Shown piece after piece: positions 33,420 through 42,448 of a DNA stretch of 64,000 nt. This stretch comes from Amaricoccus macauensis. Lineage in GTDB: Bacteria > Pseudomonadota > Alphaproteobacteria > Rhodobacterales > Rhodobacteraceae. The notes under the pieces were generated by a model, which saw only the letters and a program-made list of their open reading frames with translations, searched no databases and was not told where the DNA came from. The translations under genes and the position numbers were made by a program. The DNA lies in NCBI RefSeq assembly GCF_014201905.1, contig NZ_JACHFM010000001.1, positions 310,001 to 374,000 of the forward strand, given 5' to 3'. How positions within the stretch are numbered: the stretch's first letter is position 1; the number at the start of each line of letters is the position of its first letter.

Positions 33420-34894
33420 CAGGAATTGCTCCCCGCGAGCCCGGGCGTCCCGCTTTCGGTCCGTTTCGGGGCACGGGAGAAGGGGTCGCCCCCGGCCGCA
33501 AGGCTCGCCTCAAGCTCCTGAATCGTCGGATAGACGGCGATCGCCTCGGAATAGGCCCGCTCTATGTCGGCGATCGCCGCCGACACGAGATCGCTCACCC
33601 GAGCCTGTTCGGACAGGGCCTGCTCGCGAAGCGCATCCGCGGGACGCGCGAGGTTCATCTCAGGGAAGGCGTAGGGCTGGTCAAAGTGCCGGGGCACGGG
33701 CACCCCGGGCCCCCCGGGTCTGGCCGCGCGGTTGGCATCGCGGTAGGTGGCGAGCAGCGCGCTGGCCTTGGTATCACACTGCTCGATGAAGCGATCGAGC
33801 TCCGAGCGAAGCGAACTCTGCCCGTAGAGCGCGTCAACCGCTTCCCGAATCCAGGTCTTCATCTGCAGGTTGGCATCACGAAGCTCGTCGATCGCATTGT
33901 TGCGGTCGTGCTCGAGGGTCGCGATCGCGTCGTTGAGATCGAAGGCGTATTCGGCGCGAGCCCTCGTCACTTCCCCGTAGACCGCGGGGTAGCCGGGGTA
34001 CGGGTCGATCGTGTGGTAGGTCTTCAGGCCGACGATGATCGCCGCGGCGATGCCGAGGAGCATCAGGAGCGCGGACAGGAAGCTGTCGAGCGCAAGCGGC
34101 GTGGTCCAGAGCGCATGCCAGGAGCGCGAGAGCGCCGGCTCGAGTTCGAGACCAGCCTCGAGGGCGTCGCGGAAGTGCGCGACCCCGAGGTTGAAGCCGA
34201 TGCAGACAACGGCGCCGACGACGAAGGACACCAGCCCGATCAGCTTCCAGAACGGGCTCCGGTGATTGAGGTTGCGCGCGAAGTACGTCGTCAGGCTGGC
34301 AATCATGGCATTCGCCGCGGCGATCATCCCGGCGAGTCCCGCGCCACCCATGAAGCCCTGCGACATCACCTTGGCGAACAGCAGGGAGTTCGCGAGCGCC
34401 TCGATGATCGCCACGAAAAGGACGATCAGGAACCAGTTGGGGAAGCTCGCCTGTCGGGCAATGTGGAGGACGCGATGCTTCTCGCGAAAGTGCCGGAGGT
34501 CCGCGACCGCATCGCGGATCTTGGACATGGGTGTCGCCATGCGCGCCTTCCACACCGCGACCTGCGATTGAAAGTCGCCGCGAGCCGTCGATGCCGCGAT
34601 CTCGACTTCATCGCGGGCATCGCCGGCGCGGGCGAGGCGGGAGTCGTAGACCCGGACGTTCTCGAAATAGGTGTCGATGCCCTTCCTGCGAAGGTCGCCG
34701 ACCCGCGCGATGATCCTTGTTTCGATCGAGTCGAGCCCGGTTTCGTCGGGACCGGGCGCATTGCGCTTTCCGCGGGCCTTGCCCTCCGACGCCAGCGACA
34801 GATCAGATTCGAGCCGCGCCGTGTCGATCGCCGGGAACACTGCGCTGGCGGGCGTGAACGCGTCCGACCGAAAGAAATCTCGTAGGCCCGGCAT
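33419..34894 (-). CDS. Four-TM membrane protein with coiled-coil flanks, unknown function
   Basis: About 491 residues. The ATG at 34894 is chosen because GGGGAGG precedes it; an ATG at 34972 would add 26 residues. A cytoplasmic N-terminal region with predicted coiled coil (about 55-120) is followed by helices at about 153-175, 187-205, 217-240 and 271-291. A second charged coiled-coil region follows (about 310-345), then a Pro-rich and Ala-rich tail. No family is recognised. It is the first gene of the ZorAB-like unit, translationally coupled to the vWA-like protein. It may be the complex's membrane platform. Confidence 0.68.
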   Translation of the reverse strand: MPGLRDFFRSDAFTPASAVFPAIDTARLESDLSLASEGKARGKRNAPGPDETGLDSIETRIIARVGDLRRKGIDTYFENVRVYDSRLARAGDARDEVEIAASTARGDFQSQVAVWKARMATPMSKIRDAVADLRHFREKHRVLHIARQASFPNWFLIVLFVAIIEALANSLLFAKVMSQGFMGGAGLAGMIAAANAMIASLTTYFARNLNHRSPFWKLIGLVSFVVGAVVCIGFNLGVAHFRDALEAGLELEPALSRSWHALWTTPLALDSFLSALLMLLGIAAAIIVGLKTYHTIDPYPGYPAVYGEVTRARAEYAFDLNDAIATLEHDRNNAIDELRDANLQMKTWIREAVDALYGQSSLRSELDRFIEQCDTKASALLATYRDANRAARPGGPGVPVPRHFDQPYAFPEMNLARPADALREQALSEQARVSDLVSAAIADIERAYSEAIAVYPTIQELEASLAAGGDPFSRAPKRTESGTPGLAGSNS

Positions 34895-35116
34895 CGAGTC
34901 CTCCCCTGCCCCCGTGACGATCCGTCCCCGAAGGACCGAGCAGTCGCAATTGTCTGAAGATTCGCCGGCCAAAATAGCGAGGGAACCGGGACTGTGCGAG
35001 AGTGCGCATTAGTAGTTCGTTAACGCATGAGCCGCCGCGACGCTACGTCACACGACCACCGCGCAAGTTCGGAGAGAGGGCCACCTCCCCCGTTGGCGGC
35101 GCGCGGCCGGTCGACC

Positions 35117-36358
35117 TCATTGCCGGTCGATCGGTCCTGACAGCGCGGCAGGGGGAAGGCCCGGGTCGGGACTGCCCGCGCTCGCGCGGCCGTCGGGCGT
35201 CAGCCGGCACGTTGCCGGTGCGGATGGCAGCCCGCCGCCAAACGTGTCGTCGGGACCAGTGGGGCCGAGATCACGGCTGTCCTGCGCCAGTCGGGCACGG
35301 ATCGCGCCAGCCCGGTCATGGCTGCCGGGATCGGTGCCGGTGGCGGCGATCGCAGTCACGAAGGCGGTGGCAATCGAGGTCCCGGAGAGATAGCGCCCGC
35401 CGTTGCCGAGCGGGACGTAGACGTCGACCCCCGGCGCGGCGAAGTCGATCCAGCGGCCACGCGGTGCGCCGCGATAGGGCTCAAGATCAGCGTCGATCGC
35501 GGTCACGGCGATCGCGTCCGGAAACGCCGCCGGCCAGCGCGGCGGAGCGTCGCTGCCGTCGTTGCCGGCGGCCGCGACGATGGTCATCCCATGCTCGGAC
35601 GCCGCGGCGAGGCCCCGCTCCAGGATCTTGTTGTAGGGACCCGCGAGGCTGACGTTGACCAGCCCGACGGTCTCGGAGGCCAGCCAGTCGAGGGCGCGAA
35701 CGAGGTCGTCGACGCCGGCGGCCGCGGCCCGGCCGGGCACGGAGCCGACCACCGCCGCGTGATAGAGCCTGACGCCGGTCAGACGTCCCGGCCCGGCGAG
35801 GATCTCGGCGATTGCGGTCCCGTGAGCGTCCGACGGCGCGCCGCCGGTGAAGTCACGGGTGGTCAGGCTCCCCGCCGGGAGCACAATGGCCGCGGGGTCG
35901 ACGGCAGTGTCGATCATGCCGACAGGAACCGCGGCGGGACAGCCCGCGGCCGGCCAGCCGAGCAGCGCCGCCGCGTAAGCGCGGGGACTGCCGGCAGGCC
36001 GCGGCGGCTCCGGCTCGGGACGATAGGCGTGATTGCGCCCCACGACGCTGCCCGGCGCCGCGCGTTCCAGCGCGCGGATCGCGGCGGGAGCATCGGTCCC
36101 GGATGGAACCCGCAGGACCAGCAGGTCGCGATCAAGGCCCGCGAGGCTGTCGCGTCGGTCGATCGAATAGCCGCGCTGCTGCGCCTCGGCCACCAGCAGG
36201 TCGGCGGTCAGCGGCCCCGGTGCGAGGGCAACCAGTTCGTCCGGGTCGACAACGTTCAGGGACTCCCGGGTCACGGGTCCGGCAGGAGCGGGCTCGGTAC
36301 AGGCTGCCGGGAGCCCGGCCAGCGCGATGAATGCAAGGAAACCAAATGAACGTCGCAA
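35117..36358 (-). CDS. S8 subtilisin-like serine protease, lipoprotein
   Basis: About 413 residues. The TTG at 36358 is chosen because GGGAGGG lies upstream and it gives MRRSFGFLAFIALAGLPAAC, a lipoprotein signal with lipobox Cys20. A region at about residues 50-115 looks like a subtilisin prodomain (GYSIDRRDSLAGLDRDLLVL then AIRALERAAPG). The catalytic residues follow in order: VGMIDTAVD (Asp150), DAHGTAIAEI (His179), VAAAGNDG (Asn266) and SGTSIATAF (Ser326). The domain is short for the family. It is divergent from an anti-sigma-like gene. Together with the nearby ECF sigma gene this suggests an envelope-signal protease. Confidence 0.87.
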   Translation of the reverse strand: MRRSFGFLAFIALAGLPAACTEPAPAGPVTRESLNVVDPDELVALAPGPLTADLLVAEAQQRGYSIDRRDSLAGLDRDLLVLRVPSGTDAPAAIRALERAAPGSVVGRNHAYRPEPEPPRPAGSPRAYAAALLGWPAAGCPAAVPVGMIDTAVDPAAIVLPAGSLTTRDFTGGAPSDAHGTAIAEILAGPGRLTGVRLYHAAVVGSVPGRAAAAGVDDLVRALDWLASETVGLVNVSLAGPYNKILERGLAAASEHGMTIVAAAGNDGSDAPPRWPAAFPDAIAVTAIDADLEPYRGAPRGRWIDFAAPGVDVYVPLGNGGRYLSGTSIATAFVTAIAATGTDPGSHDRAGAIRARLAQDSRDLGPTGPDDTFGGGLPSAPATCRLTPDGRASAGSPDPGLPPAALSGPIDRQ

Positions 36359-36506
36359 AATTTCGTCCCTCCCGCGACGGCTCAGGGGCGCAGTGTCACT
36401 CTGCCGCAAATTCATGCAAAAATGAACCGCCTCGCTCCGTCGCACGACTAACCGAGGCAGCGGGCACCATATCGAGGTGCAGTGGCGGAGAGCCGGGAGG
36501 ACGCCC

Positions 36507-37082
36507 ATGGCCGAAGACTCCGATGACCCGACCGATGAAGCGTTGGTGGGCTACGTCCGCGGCCGGCTGCCCGAAGCGGAGGCCGGCCACATATCCGCAC
36601 TGGCGGCGGAGCGGCCGGAGCTTGCCGCGAGGATAGCGCTGGCGGCGGCAATCGCGGCGGACGTGGATGCGGAGGCGGCGGGGCCGGGTCCGGGTGAGCT
36701 CGGGTGGCGACGCATTGCCCGGGCGCTCGACGCGGAGGCCGCCCCGCGGCCGGCCCGAAACCGGCTCTGGGGCTTCGCCGCCGCGGCAGCGGCCGTCGTG
36801 CTCCTCTGGCAGGTCTCGGCCCTGATGCAGGGCGGACCGGAACCGGGCTATGCCCCCGTCAGCGACCAGCCCGGCGACCATCCCGGCATCTCGGTCGCCT
36901 TCACGCCGGATCTCACCGAGACGGAGATGCGCGACCTGCTCCGCTCTGTCGGCGCCGAGGTGGTGGGCGGTCCGAGCGCGGTCGGCCTGTGGCGCCTTGG
37001 CTTCGCTGACGCGGCGGCACGGGACGCGGCGCTCGCGCGCCTGACGCGAGACCCGAGGGTCCAGAGCGCGCAGGCCGACTGA
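36507..37082 (+). CDS. Anti-sigma-factor-like membrane protein with a prodomain-like C-terminus
   Basis: About 191 residues, with the ATG behind GGGAGG. The N-terminal half (DEALVGYVRGRLPEAEAGHI, AERPELAARIALAAAIAADV) resembles the cytoplasmic anti-sigma/zinc-finger-less ASD helices. A TM helix (GFAAAAAAVVLLWQVSALM) follows. The periplasmic C-terminus (LLRSVGAEVVGGPSAVGLWR, then ALARLTRDPRVQSAQ) has the pattern of subtilisin prodomain/I9-type inhibitors, much like the N-terminal part of the divergent S8 protease. It probably restrains the ECF sigma factor encoded just downstream on the other strand. Its periplasmic domain may be read by the S8 protease. Confidence 0.72.
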   Translation: MAEDSDDPTDEALVGYVRGRLPEAEAGHISALAAERPELAARIALAAAIAADVDAEAAGPGPGELGWRRIARALDAEAAPRPARNRLWGFAAAAAAVVLLWQVSALMQGGPEPGYAPVSDQPGDHPGISVAFTPDLTETEMRDLLRSVGAEVVGGPSAVGLWRLGFADAAARDAALARLTRDPRVQSAQAD

Positions 37083-37092
37083 CACCACGGCA

Positions 37093-37632
37093 TCAGGCCA
37101 TGCGAACCGCGGTGAGGCAGTGCATCAGCAGCCGTTTCGCGTGCAGGATCCGGGTCTTGATGGTTCCGACCGGCACGCCCTCGATCGTCGCGATCTCGCC
37201 GTAGGGCAGGTCCTCGTAGAACGCGAGGTGGATGGCGGAACGATGGCTGTTGCTGAGCCGCGCGATGCAGTCGCGCAGGCGTGCCGCATCGCTCGCGGCC
37301 ACGACGATTGCCTCCGGGTCGGGGGCGTCGTCGGCGACCTCGGGGTCGGGGTCGGGCAACGGCACCTCACGGAGGCCCCGGCGCATCCGGTCGACGGCGC
37401 GGTTGCGGGCGATGCCGAAGATCCAGGTGCGGACCGAGGAGCGGCCCTCGAACCGGGCGGCGACCCGCCAGACCTCAAGAAAGACATCCTGCATGACGTC
37501 CGCCGCCTCGAAGGGATCACCGAGACGATAGCGGAGGAAATTGTAGAGGGGCGTGGAGTGCCGCTCGTAGAGCGCCTTCAGCGCGGTACGCTCACCCCTG
37601 CCAATCCGTCTGAGCAGGTCGGTGTCATCCAT
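37093..37632 (-). CDS. ECF-type RNA polymerase sigma factor
   Basis: About 179 residues. Region 2 is seen in ALYERHSTPLYNFLRYRLGD, ADVMQDVFLEVWRVA and VRTWIFGIARNRAVDRMRRG. Region 4 is CIARLSNSHRSAIHLAFYED and YGEIATIEGVPVGTIKTRIL. The ATG at 37632 is chosen for GGAG six bases upstream. It is convergent with the anti-sigma-like gene, 10 bases apart, which is unusual since such pairs are normally in one operon. Confidence 0.92.
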   Translation of the reverse strand: MDDTDLLRRIGRGERTALKALYERHSTPLYNFLRYRLGDPFEAADVMQDVFLEVWRVAARFEGRSSVRTWIFGIARNRAVDRMRRGLREVPLPDPDPEVADDAPDPEAIVVAASDAARLRDCIARLSNSHRSAIHLAFYEDLPYGEIATIEGVPVGTIKTRILHAKRLLMHCLTAVRMA

Positions 37633-37749
37633 CGGACACTCCATCCGGCCGGACACAATCGTCCTGCCGTGCATGAAGCCGGGCGGAGGCGCTTCCGTCT
37701 GCGCCGCCGCCCGGGTGAAAGTGTAGGGGTTCACCCGACACCGATCAAA

Positions 37750-39288
37750 TCAGAAGGTGAAATCGCTTGCGTCGAAGATACCGGGATTGACGTTCTCGAT
37801 GGTGAGCTCATGCGTCCCGAGGTCGATCACCACGTCAGCGCCGGTATCGTGGACGCGGCCCACGAGGTCGCCGATGTCGTTCAGCCAGCCGAACCCGGCG
37901 AACTGGATCTTGTCCTGGCCGTTCTGGAAGTCGGTGATCGTGTCCTCGCCGCGCCCGAAGACAAAGGTGTCGCTGCCTGACCCGCCCGTCAGGACGTCGT
38001 CGCTGTCACCGCCCCGCAGGACGTCCCAGCCGGCGCCGCCGTTCAGCTCGAGCTCGATCTTCCCGTCGAGCCCGTTGCCGCCGACGATCGTGTCGTGGCC
38101 CTGGCCACCGTTCACCCGGAGCACCTCGGTCGAGCCGATGTCGAGGCTGAACGGGATGAGGTTCACCCGGTCGAAGTCAACCCGCGCGCCGCTGCCCGCG
38201 ATGGTGAAGCTGTCGCCGTCGGTGTCCGAGCCATTCACCACGACGGTGTCGTAGCCCTGCCCGCCGTCCATGCGGTCGGACCCGTCGCCGTTGTTCCAGA
38301 TCATCCGGTCGTTCCCGGACCCGCCGTCCATCGTGTCGCTGCCACGGAAACCGGTCAGCGTGTCGTGCCCCCAGTTGCCGGTGATCTCGTCAGCGCCATC
38401 GCCGCCGGTGATCCGGTCGTGGCCGGTGCCGCCGCTCAGCACCATCCTGATGAGCCCGTCGAGCCCGGCCCCGCCGGTCATGGTATCATTGCCGCCGCCA
38501 CCGTTGACGCGGAGCTCTTCGCTCGAGCCGATGTCGAGGCTGAACGGGATGAGGTTGACCCGGTCGAAGTCGACCCGTGCGCCGTTGGCGGCGATGGTGA
38601 AGTCGTCGCCGTCGGTGACCGAGCCGTTCACCGTGACAGTGTCGTAGCCCTGCCCGCCGTCCATGCGGTCGGACCCGTCGCCGTTGTTCCAGATCATCTG
38701 GTCGGCGCCGGCGCCGCCGCTCATGGTGTCGCTGCCGCGGAAGCCGACGATCGTGTCCCGCCCCCAGTCGCCGTTCAGCACGTCGGCGCCATCGCCGCCG
38801 GTGATCTGGTCGTGGCCGATGCCGCCGCTCAACACCATCCTGATCAGCCCGTCGAGCCCGCCTCCGCCGGTCATGCTGTCATTGCCGCCGCCGCCGTTGA
38901 CGCGGAGTTCCTCGGTCGAGCCGATGTCGAGGCTGAACGGGATGAGGTTCACCCGGTCGAAGTCGACCCGCGCACCGTTGGCCGCGATGGTGAAGTCGTC
39001 CCCGTCCGTGACCGAACCGTTCACGACGACGGTGTCGTGGCCCTGCCCGCCGTCCATGCGGTCGGAGCCGTCACCGTTGTTCCAGACCATCTGATCGGCG
39101 CCGGCGCCGCCGCTCACCGTGTCACTGCCGGTGTTGCCGACGAGAACATCATTGCCGTTGCCGCCGAGCAGCGTGTCATCGCCCGCCCCGCCGAAGACCG
39201 TGTCATGGCCGCCGAGCGCGTCGATGAAATCGGCGAATGCCGTGCCAGCCAGCGTCTCGCCCCAAGGGTTTCCAATGATTTGTGCCAT
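37750..39288 (-). CDS. RTX calcium-binding protein with three large internal repeats
   Basis: A 512-residue secreted protein. It opens with MAQIIGNPWGETLAGTAFAD and a block of RTX nonapeptides (GGAGDDTLLGGNGNDVLVGN). Three 121-residue repeats follow (residues 67-187, 188-308 and 309-429). Each contains MxWNNGDGSDRMDGGQG, a non-RTX stretch with DFDRVNLIPFSLDIGS, and more nonapeptides. The C-terminus (ITDFQNGQDKIQFAGFGWLN through IFDASDFTF) is a type I secretion signal. No enzymatic domain is seen, so a structural, adhesive or surface-layer role is likely. AGGAGC lies upstream of the ATG. Confidence 0.88.
   Translation of the reverse strand: MAQIIGNPWGETLAGTAFADFIDALGGHDTVFGGAGDDTLLGGNGNDVLVGNTGSDTVSGGAGADQMVWNNGDGSDRMDGGQGHDTVVVNGSVTDGDDFTIAANGARVDFDRVNLIPFSLDIGSTEELRVNGGGGNDSMTGGGGLDGLIRMVLSGGIGHDQITGGDGADVLNGDWGRDTIVGFRGSDTMSGGAGADQMIWNNGDGSDRMDGGQGYDTVTVNGSVTDGDDFTIAANGARVDFDRVNLIPFSLDIGSSEELRVNGGGGNDTMTGGAGLDGLIRMVLSGGTGHDRITGGDGADEITGNWGHDTLTGFRGSDTMDGGSGNDRMIWNNGDGSDRMDGGQGYDTVVVNGSDTDGDSFTIAGSGARVDFDRVNLIPFSLDIGSTEVLRVNGGQGHDTIVGGNGLDGKIELELNGGAGWDVLRGGDSDDVLTGGSGSDTFVFGRGEDTITDFQNGQDKIQFAGFGWLNDIGDLVGRVHDTGADVVIDLGTHELTIENVNPGIFDASDFTF
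38002..39090 (-). repeat. Three tandem 363-bp coding repeats
   Basis: Units at about 38728-39090, 38365-38727 and 38002-38364 encode the 121-residue repeats of the RTX protein. Long stretches are almost identical at the DNA level, including synonymous positions, especially around the VDFDRVNLIPFSLDIGS-coding segment. This indicates recent duplication or gene conversion. Confidence 0.85.
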
Positions 39289-39534
39289 AGCTTGCTCCTA
39301 ATGTTCGGCGATTGCCCGTCCAATCCGGGGTCGCAGAAGTTGGTCGCGCCGTGGCGTCGATCGGTTCAATCACCGGCCGGGATCAGCAGAGGGAAGATTG
39401 GCGCGACGCACAGGGAGCAACGCCTTGCGTGGCGTTCGGGCGGCCACGCGGCTCAGGGCTTTGCCCGCGCCTCCGCGTCACCCGCCCGGGTGGGGCATGG
39501 CGCGGTCCGTGTCGCGCCGGCCGGCGGTACGGGG

Positions 39535-40209
39535 TCAGGCGAAGCCGAGCGCCGCGGCGGCGCCCGCCAGCGAGGCGAGCACCGGCACATCGGGCGGGAA
39601 GGCGGAGCCGCCCTCCTCGTCGCGAATGCCGAGGAAAGGGATGCCGAGGCTGCGGGCCGCGTCGAACTCGGTTGTCGAGTCGCCGACGGCAAGCGCCCTC
39701 TCCGGCGCCACTCCCTCCGCCGCGAGGATGCGGGCGAAGGCGTCGCGCTTCAGCGTCGGAGCCCCGACGACGGAATGGAAAAATCGCTCGAGGCCGCGGG
39801 CCGCGACGATGTGCCGGAGTTCCTCCTCGGGTGTGCCCGAGATGACGTGCAGGCGGCTCGCGTCGCAGGTCGCCTCGAGGAAGTCCTCGGCCCCGTCCAC
39901 GAAAGGTGCGGCCAGCACTGCCGAGAGCACGATGTCGGTGAACCGGGCGGACAGCGCGGCGACCCGTGCTTGGTCCGCCGGGCGGTGGAACAACGTCGCC
40001 TCGAAGTGGCGGAACTTCTCGTCGCGCGAGACCCCGCCATGGGCGCGGTGGTAGGCGACGATCCCGGCGACGTGCGCGGGGTCCTCGTCACGGTAGATCT
40101 CCGCGAAGGCCCGGGTCTTGATCTCGGCCGAGACCAGCACGACCCCATCGAAGTCGAGCAGCATCGCAGCCGGACGCCGTGGCAGGGAGAGGAGCGCGGT
40201 GTCGGTCAT
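39535..40209 (-). CDS. HAD-superfamily hydrolase (phosphoglycolate-phosphatase-like)
   Basis: About 224 residues. Motif I is MLLDFDGVVL, motif II VISGT, motif III Lys in APTLKRDAF and motif IV ALAVGDSTTEFDAA; a helical cap lies between I and II. Members remove phosphate from small metabolites such as phosphoglycolate or sugar phosphates; the substrate is not predictable here. The ATG at 40209 gives the standard short N-terminus. The ribosome site is weak. The gene stands alone between the RTX gene and the zinc locus. Confidence 0.88.
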   Translation of the reverse strand: MTDTALLSLPRRPAAMLLDFDGVVLVSAEIKTRAFAEIYRDEDPAHVAGIVAYHRAHGGVSRDEKFRHFEATLFHRPADQARVAALSARFTDIVLSAVLAAPFVDGAEDFLEATCDASRLHVISGTPEEELRHIVAARGLERFFHSVVGAPTLKRDAFARILAAEGVAPERALAVGDSTTEFDAARSLGIPFLGIRDEEGGSAFPPDVPVLASLAGAAAALGFA

Positions 40210-40491
40210 CGGGGACCGGGCCGTCCCGCCGCGAACCGGGCCGAGCGCGCGGCGATCGCGGCGGCAGGGCGCACATCCTCCGGCGATTTCAATCGTCTGC
40301 GCATGTCGCCGGTGACTTCTTCCGCTGCATTTCAGTCGCGCCTGCAAGGATAGCGGCGCCAGCCGCGGCGGCAAGCCGCATTCATCCGTGCTGTGCGAGA
40401 TCGCCATGAGGCTCGTCAATCCGGAGGCCGGACCCGCTTTGCGAGGGCAGCCCGTCACCGTCGCCATGCGGATCGCCTTGCCGGATCATAC

Positions 40492-40504
40492 GTTATACAG
40501 TAAC
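40492..40504. promoter_or_regulatory. Second, weaker Zur-like box
   Basis: GTTATACAGTAAC is an imperfect version of the GTTATANNATAAC Zur palindrome, ten bases upstream of the better box. Tandem sites are common before zinc-limitation genes. Confidence 0.5.
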
Positions 40505-40514
40505 AGTCATTAAT

Positions 40515-40527
40515 GTTATATTATAAC
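40515..40527. promoter_or_regulatory. Zur-type operator
   Basis: GTTATATTATAAC is a perfect palindrome matching the proteobacterial Zur core (TGTTATANTATAACA). It is about 80 bases before the start of the AztD-ZinT gene. Zur with zinc should repress the three zinc genes downstream. The 390 bases between the HAD gene and the AztD-ZinT gene hold no other recognisable feature. Confidence 0.82.
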
Positions 40528-40605
40528 GATTCTGCGCCGTGCCTGCGAACCCGGAGCGATCGCTTCGCATGGCCTGCCCGGCATGATCGAGGAGAGACGA
40601 ACACG

Positions 40606-42369
40606 ATGAGCCTCAGGGCAACCACCGCCGCCGTTCTGGCGGTCACCGCAGGAGCCGCCTTCGCGGGCGAGGTGACGGCCGAGCGGCTCTTTGTCTCGGA
40701 TCGTGATCAGCCAAAGGTGACGGCGGTCGATCCCGCGAGCGGCCGCATCCTCGACACGTTCGGGATCAGGGGCCCGGCGGCGCTCTACCGCAGCGCCAGC
40801 GGGCAGACGGTCTTTGCCGTTCAGGGCGACGCCGGCGCGGTCACCGCGATCTCGACGGGCATCGCCATCGAGGACCATGGCGACCACGGCGACATTCACG
40901 TCAAGGCTCCGTCGCTGACCGGAACCGAGATCGCCGGCAAGGCGCCATCGCATCTCGTCGAGCATGACGGGATGTTCGCGGCGTTCTTCGACGGAGAAGG
41001 CACGGCGCGCCTCTTCCCGGAAACGGTGGCCCTCGCGGGGGCGCCTGCGACGAGGGAAGTCAGGGCGCCGGCCCCGCACCACGGCGTGGCGGTCCCTTAC
41101 GGCGCTCATGTGCTGCTGTCGGAGCCGAACGCGGACGACCCCAAGGCGCTGCCGGTCGGCATCCGGATCGTCGATGCCGCGGGCGCCCCGGTGGGGGACA
41201 TCGCGGCATGTCCCGACCTGCACGGCGAGGCGTCCTCGGGAAGCCTTGTCGCCTTCGCCTGCGCGACCGGGTTGCTGATCGTCACCGGTGGCGGGGACGC
41301 GCCCGAGGTGCGGCATGTCGCCTACCCGGCGGACCTGCCGGAGGGCAAGTCCACGACGCTGCTCGGCGGTCGCGGCCTGCAGTATTTCCTCGGCAACTAC
41401 GGTCCCGACAAGGTCGTCCTGATTGACCCGACCGCCGAGGCCGACGCCTTCCGGCTGGTGGGGCTGCCGACCCGGCGCGTGACCTTCGCCGTCGATCCCG
41501 TCCGGGCGCGGTACGCCTACGTGCTCACCGAGGACGGCGTGCTGCATCGCCTCGACGTGCTCGCCGGGAGGATCGACACCACCCTCCGGGTGACCGATCC
41601 CTACTCGATGAACGGCCACTGGAACGACCCGCGCCCGCGCATCGCGGTGACGGGCGAGCAGATCGTCATCACCGATCCGCTGCAGGGCAAGCTCCACCTC
41701 ATCGACGCTGCGAGCTTCACCAGCGCCGGCGAGATCGCCGTCACGGGCAAGCCCTACAACATCGTCGCGGTCGGCGGGTCGGGACAGACCCACGGCGACG
41801 GGCACGCCGCCGGCCACGACCACGACCATGCGGACGACCGGATTTACCGGGGCCATTTCGAAGATGCCGAGATCGCGGACCGCACGCTGAGCGACTGGGC
41901 CGGGGACTGGCAGTCGGTCTATCCCCTGCTCCAGGCCGGAGCGCTCGACCCGGTCATGGCCCACAAGGCCGAGCATGGCGACATGAGCGCCGAGGAGCAG
42001 AAGGCCTACTTCGAAACCGGCTATCGGACCGACGTCGAGCGGATCACGATCGATGGCGATGTGGTGACGTTCTTCCGGGACGGCCAGCCGGTCACGGCGC
42101 GCTATGCCGACGACGGCCACGAAATCCTGACCTACGCCAAGGGCAATCGCGGCGTGCGCTACATCTTCAGGAAAGTCGATGGCGACGCCGCAGCTCCGCT
42201 GTTCATCCAGTTCAGCGACCACAGGATCGCGCCGGGGGCGGCCGACCACTATCACCTCTACTGGGGCGACGATCGGGCCACCGTGCTCAGGGAACTGACG
42301 AACTGGCCGACCTACTATCCCGCCTCGATGGGTACCGATGACGTTGTGCGCGAGATGATGGCGCACTGA
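40606..42369 (+). CDS. AztD-ZinT fusion, periplasmic zinc chaperone
   Basis: 587 residues, start at ATG 40606 giving signal peptide [20 protein letters not shown]. Residues about 25-390 match AztD, the beta-propeller zinc chaperone that loads the AztC binding protein in Paracoccus, including the metal loop [11 protein letters not shown] (89-98). A His-rich linker ([17 protein letters not shown], 395-411) joins it to a complete ZinT/YodA domain (412-587). ZinT features are [20 protein letters not shown] and [20 protein letters not shown], with candidate ligands His417, His539, His548 and His550. Both halves bind zinc in their own families. The Zur boxes upstream and the COG0523 GTPase downstream fit zinc limitation. 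AztABC are not in the window. Confidence 0.88.
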   Translation: MSLRATTAAVLAVTAGAAFAGEVTAERLFVSDRDQPKVTAVDPASGRILDTFGIRGPAALYRSASGQTVFAVQGDAGAVTAISTGIAIEDHGDHGDIHVKAPSLTGTEIAGKAPSHLVEHDGMFAAFFDGEGTARLFPETVALAGAPATREVRAPAPHHGVAVPYGAHVLLSEPNADDPKALPVGIRIVDAAGAPVGDIAACPDLHGEASSGSLVAFACATGLLIVTGGGDAPEVRHVAYPADLPEGKSTTLLGGRGLQYFLGNYGPDKVVLIDPTAEADAFRLVGLPTRRVTFAVDPVRARYAYVLTEDGVLHRLDVLAGRIDTTLRVTDPYSMNGHWNDPRPRIAVTGEQIVITDPLQGKLHLIDAASFTSAGEIAVTGKPYNIVAVGGSGQTHGDGHAAGHDHDHADDRIYRGHFEDAEIADRTLSDWAGDWQSVYPLLQAGALDPVMAHKAEHGDMSAEEQKAYFETGYRTDVERITIDGDVVTFFRDGQPVTARYADDGHEILTYAKGNRGVRYIFRKVDGDAAAPLFIQFSDHRIAPGAADHYHLYWGDDRATVLRELTNWPTYYPASMGTDDVVREMMAH

Positions 42370-42448
42370 CCGCGGGCACGCCTCCGCCCTCTCCCCGCCC
42401 GGCCACGCCGGGCGCTTCCCTTCGCACGTCAAGCATCAGGGGCTCGCC

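Noticed and set aside
27474-34894. A complete, known Zorya type I or II system
   Set aside because: No ZorC, ZorD helicase/SWI2-SNF2 or ZorE HNH protein is present; only the ZorA/ZorB-like pair resembles Zorya.
36359-36506. ECF-type promoter shared with the sigma gene (TGAACC in both upstream regions)
   Set aside because: The hexamer is not the usual GGAAC and no consistent -10 element could be paired with it; chance is likely at this composition.
37750-39288. Possible CRISPR or satellite array because of regular repeats
   Set aside because: The repeats are 363 bp, coding and in frame; there are no short repeats with unique spacers.
38095-40353. 752-codon plus-strand frame opposite the RTX repeat gene and the HAD gene
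   Set aside because: Shadow of two well-supported minus-strand genes; the apparent repeats come from the RTX coding repeats.
40516-42432. 638-codon minus-strand frame opposite the AztD-ZinT gene
   Set aside because: No motif; the plus strand has a signal peptide, two domains and a Zur box.
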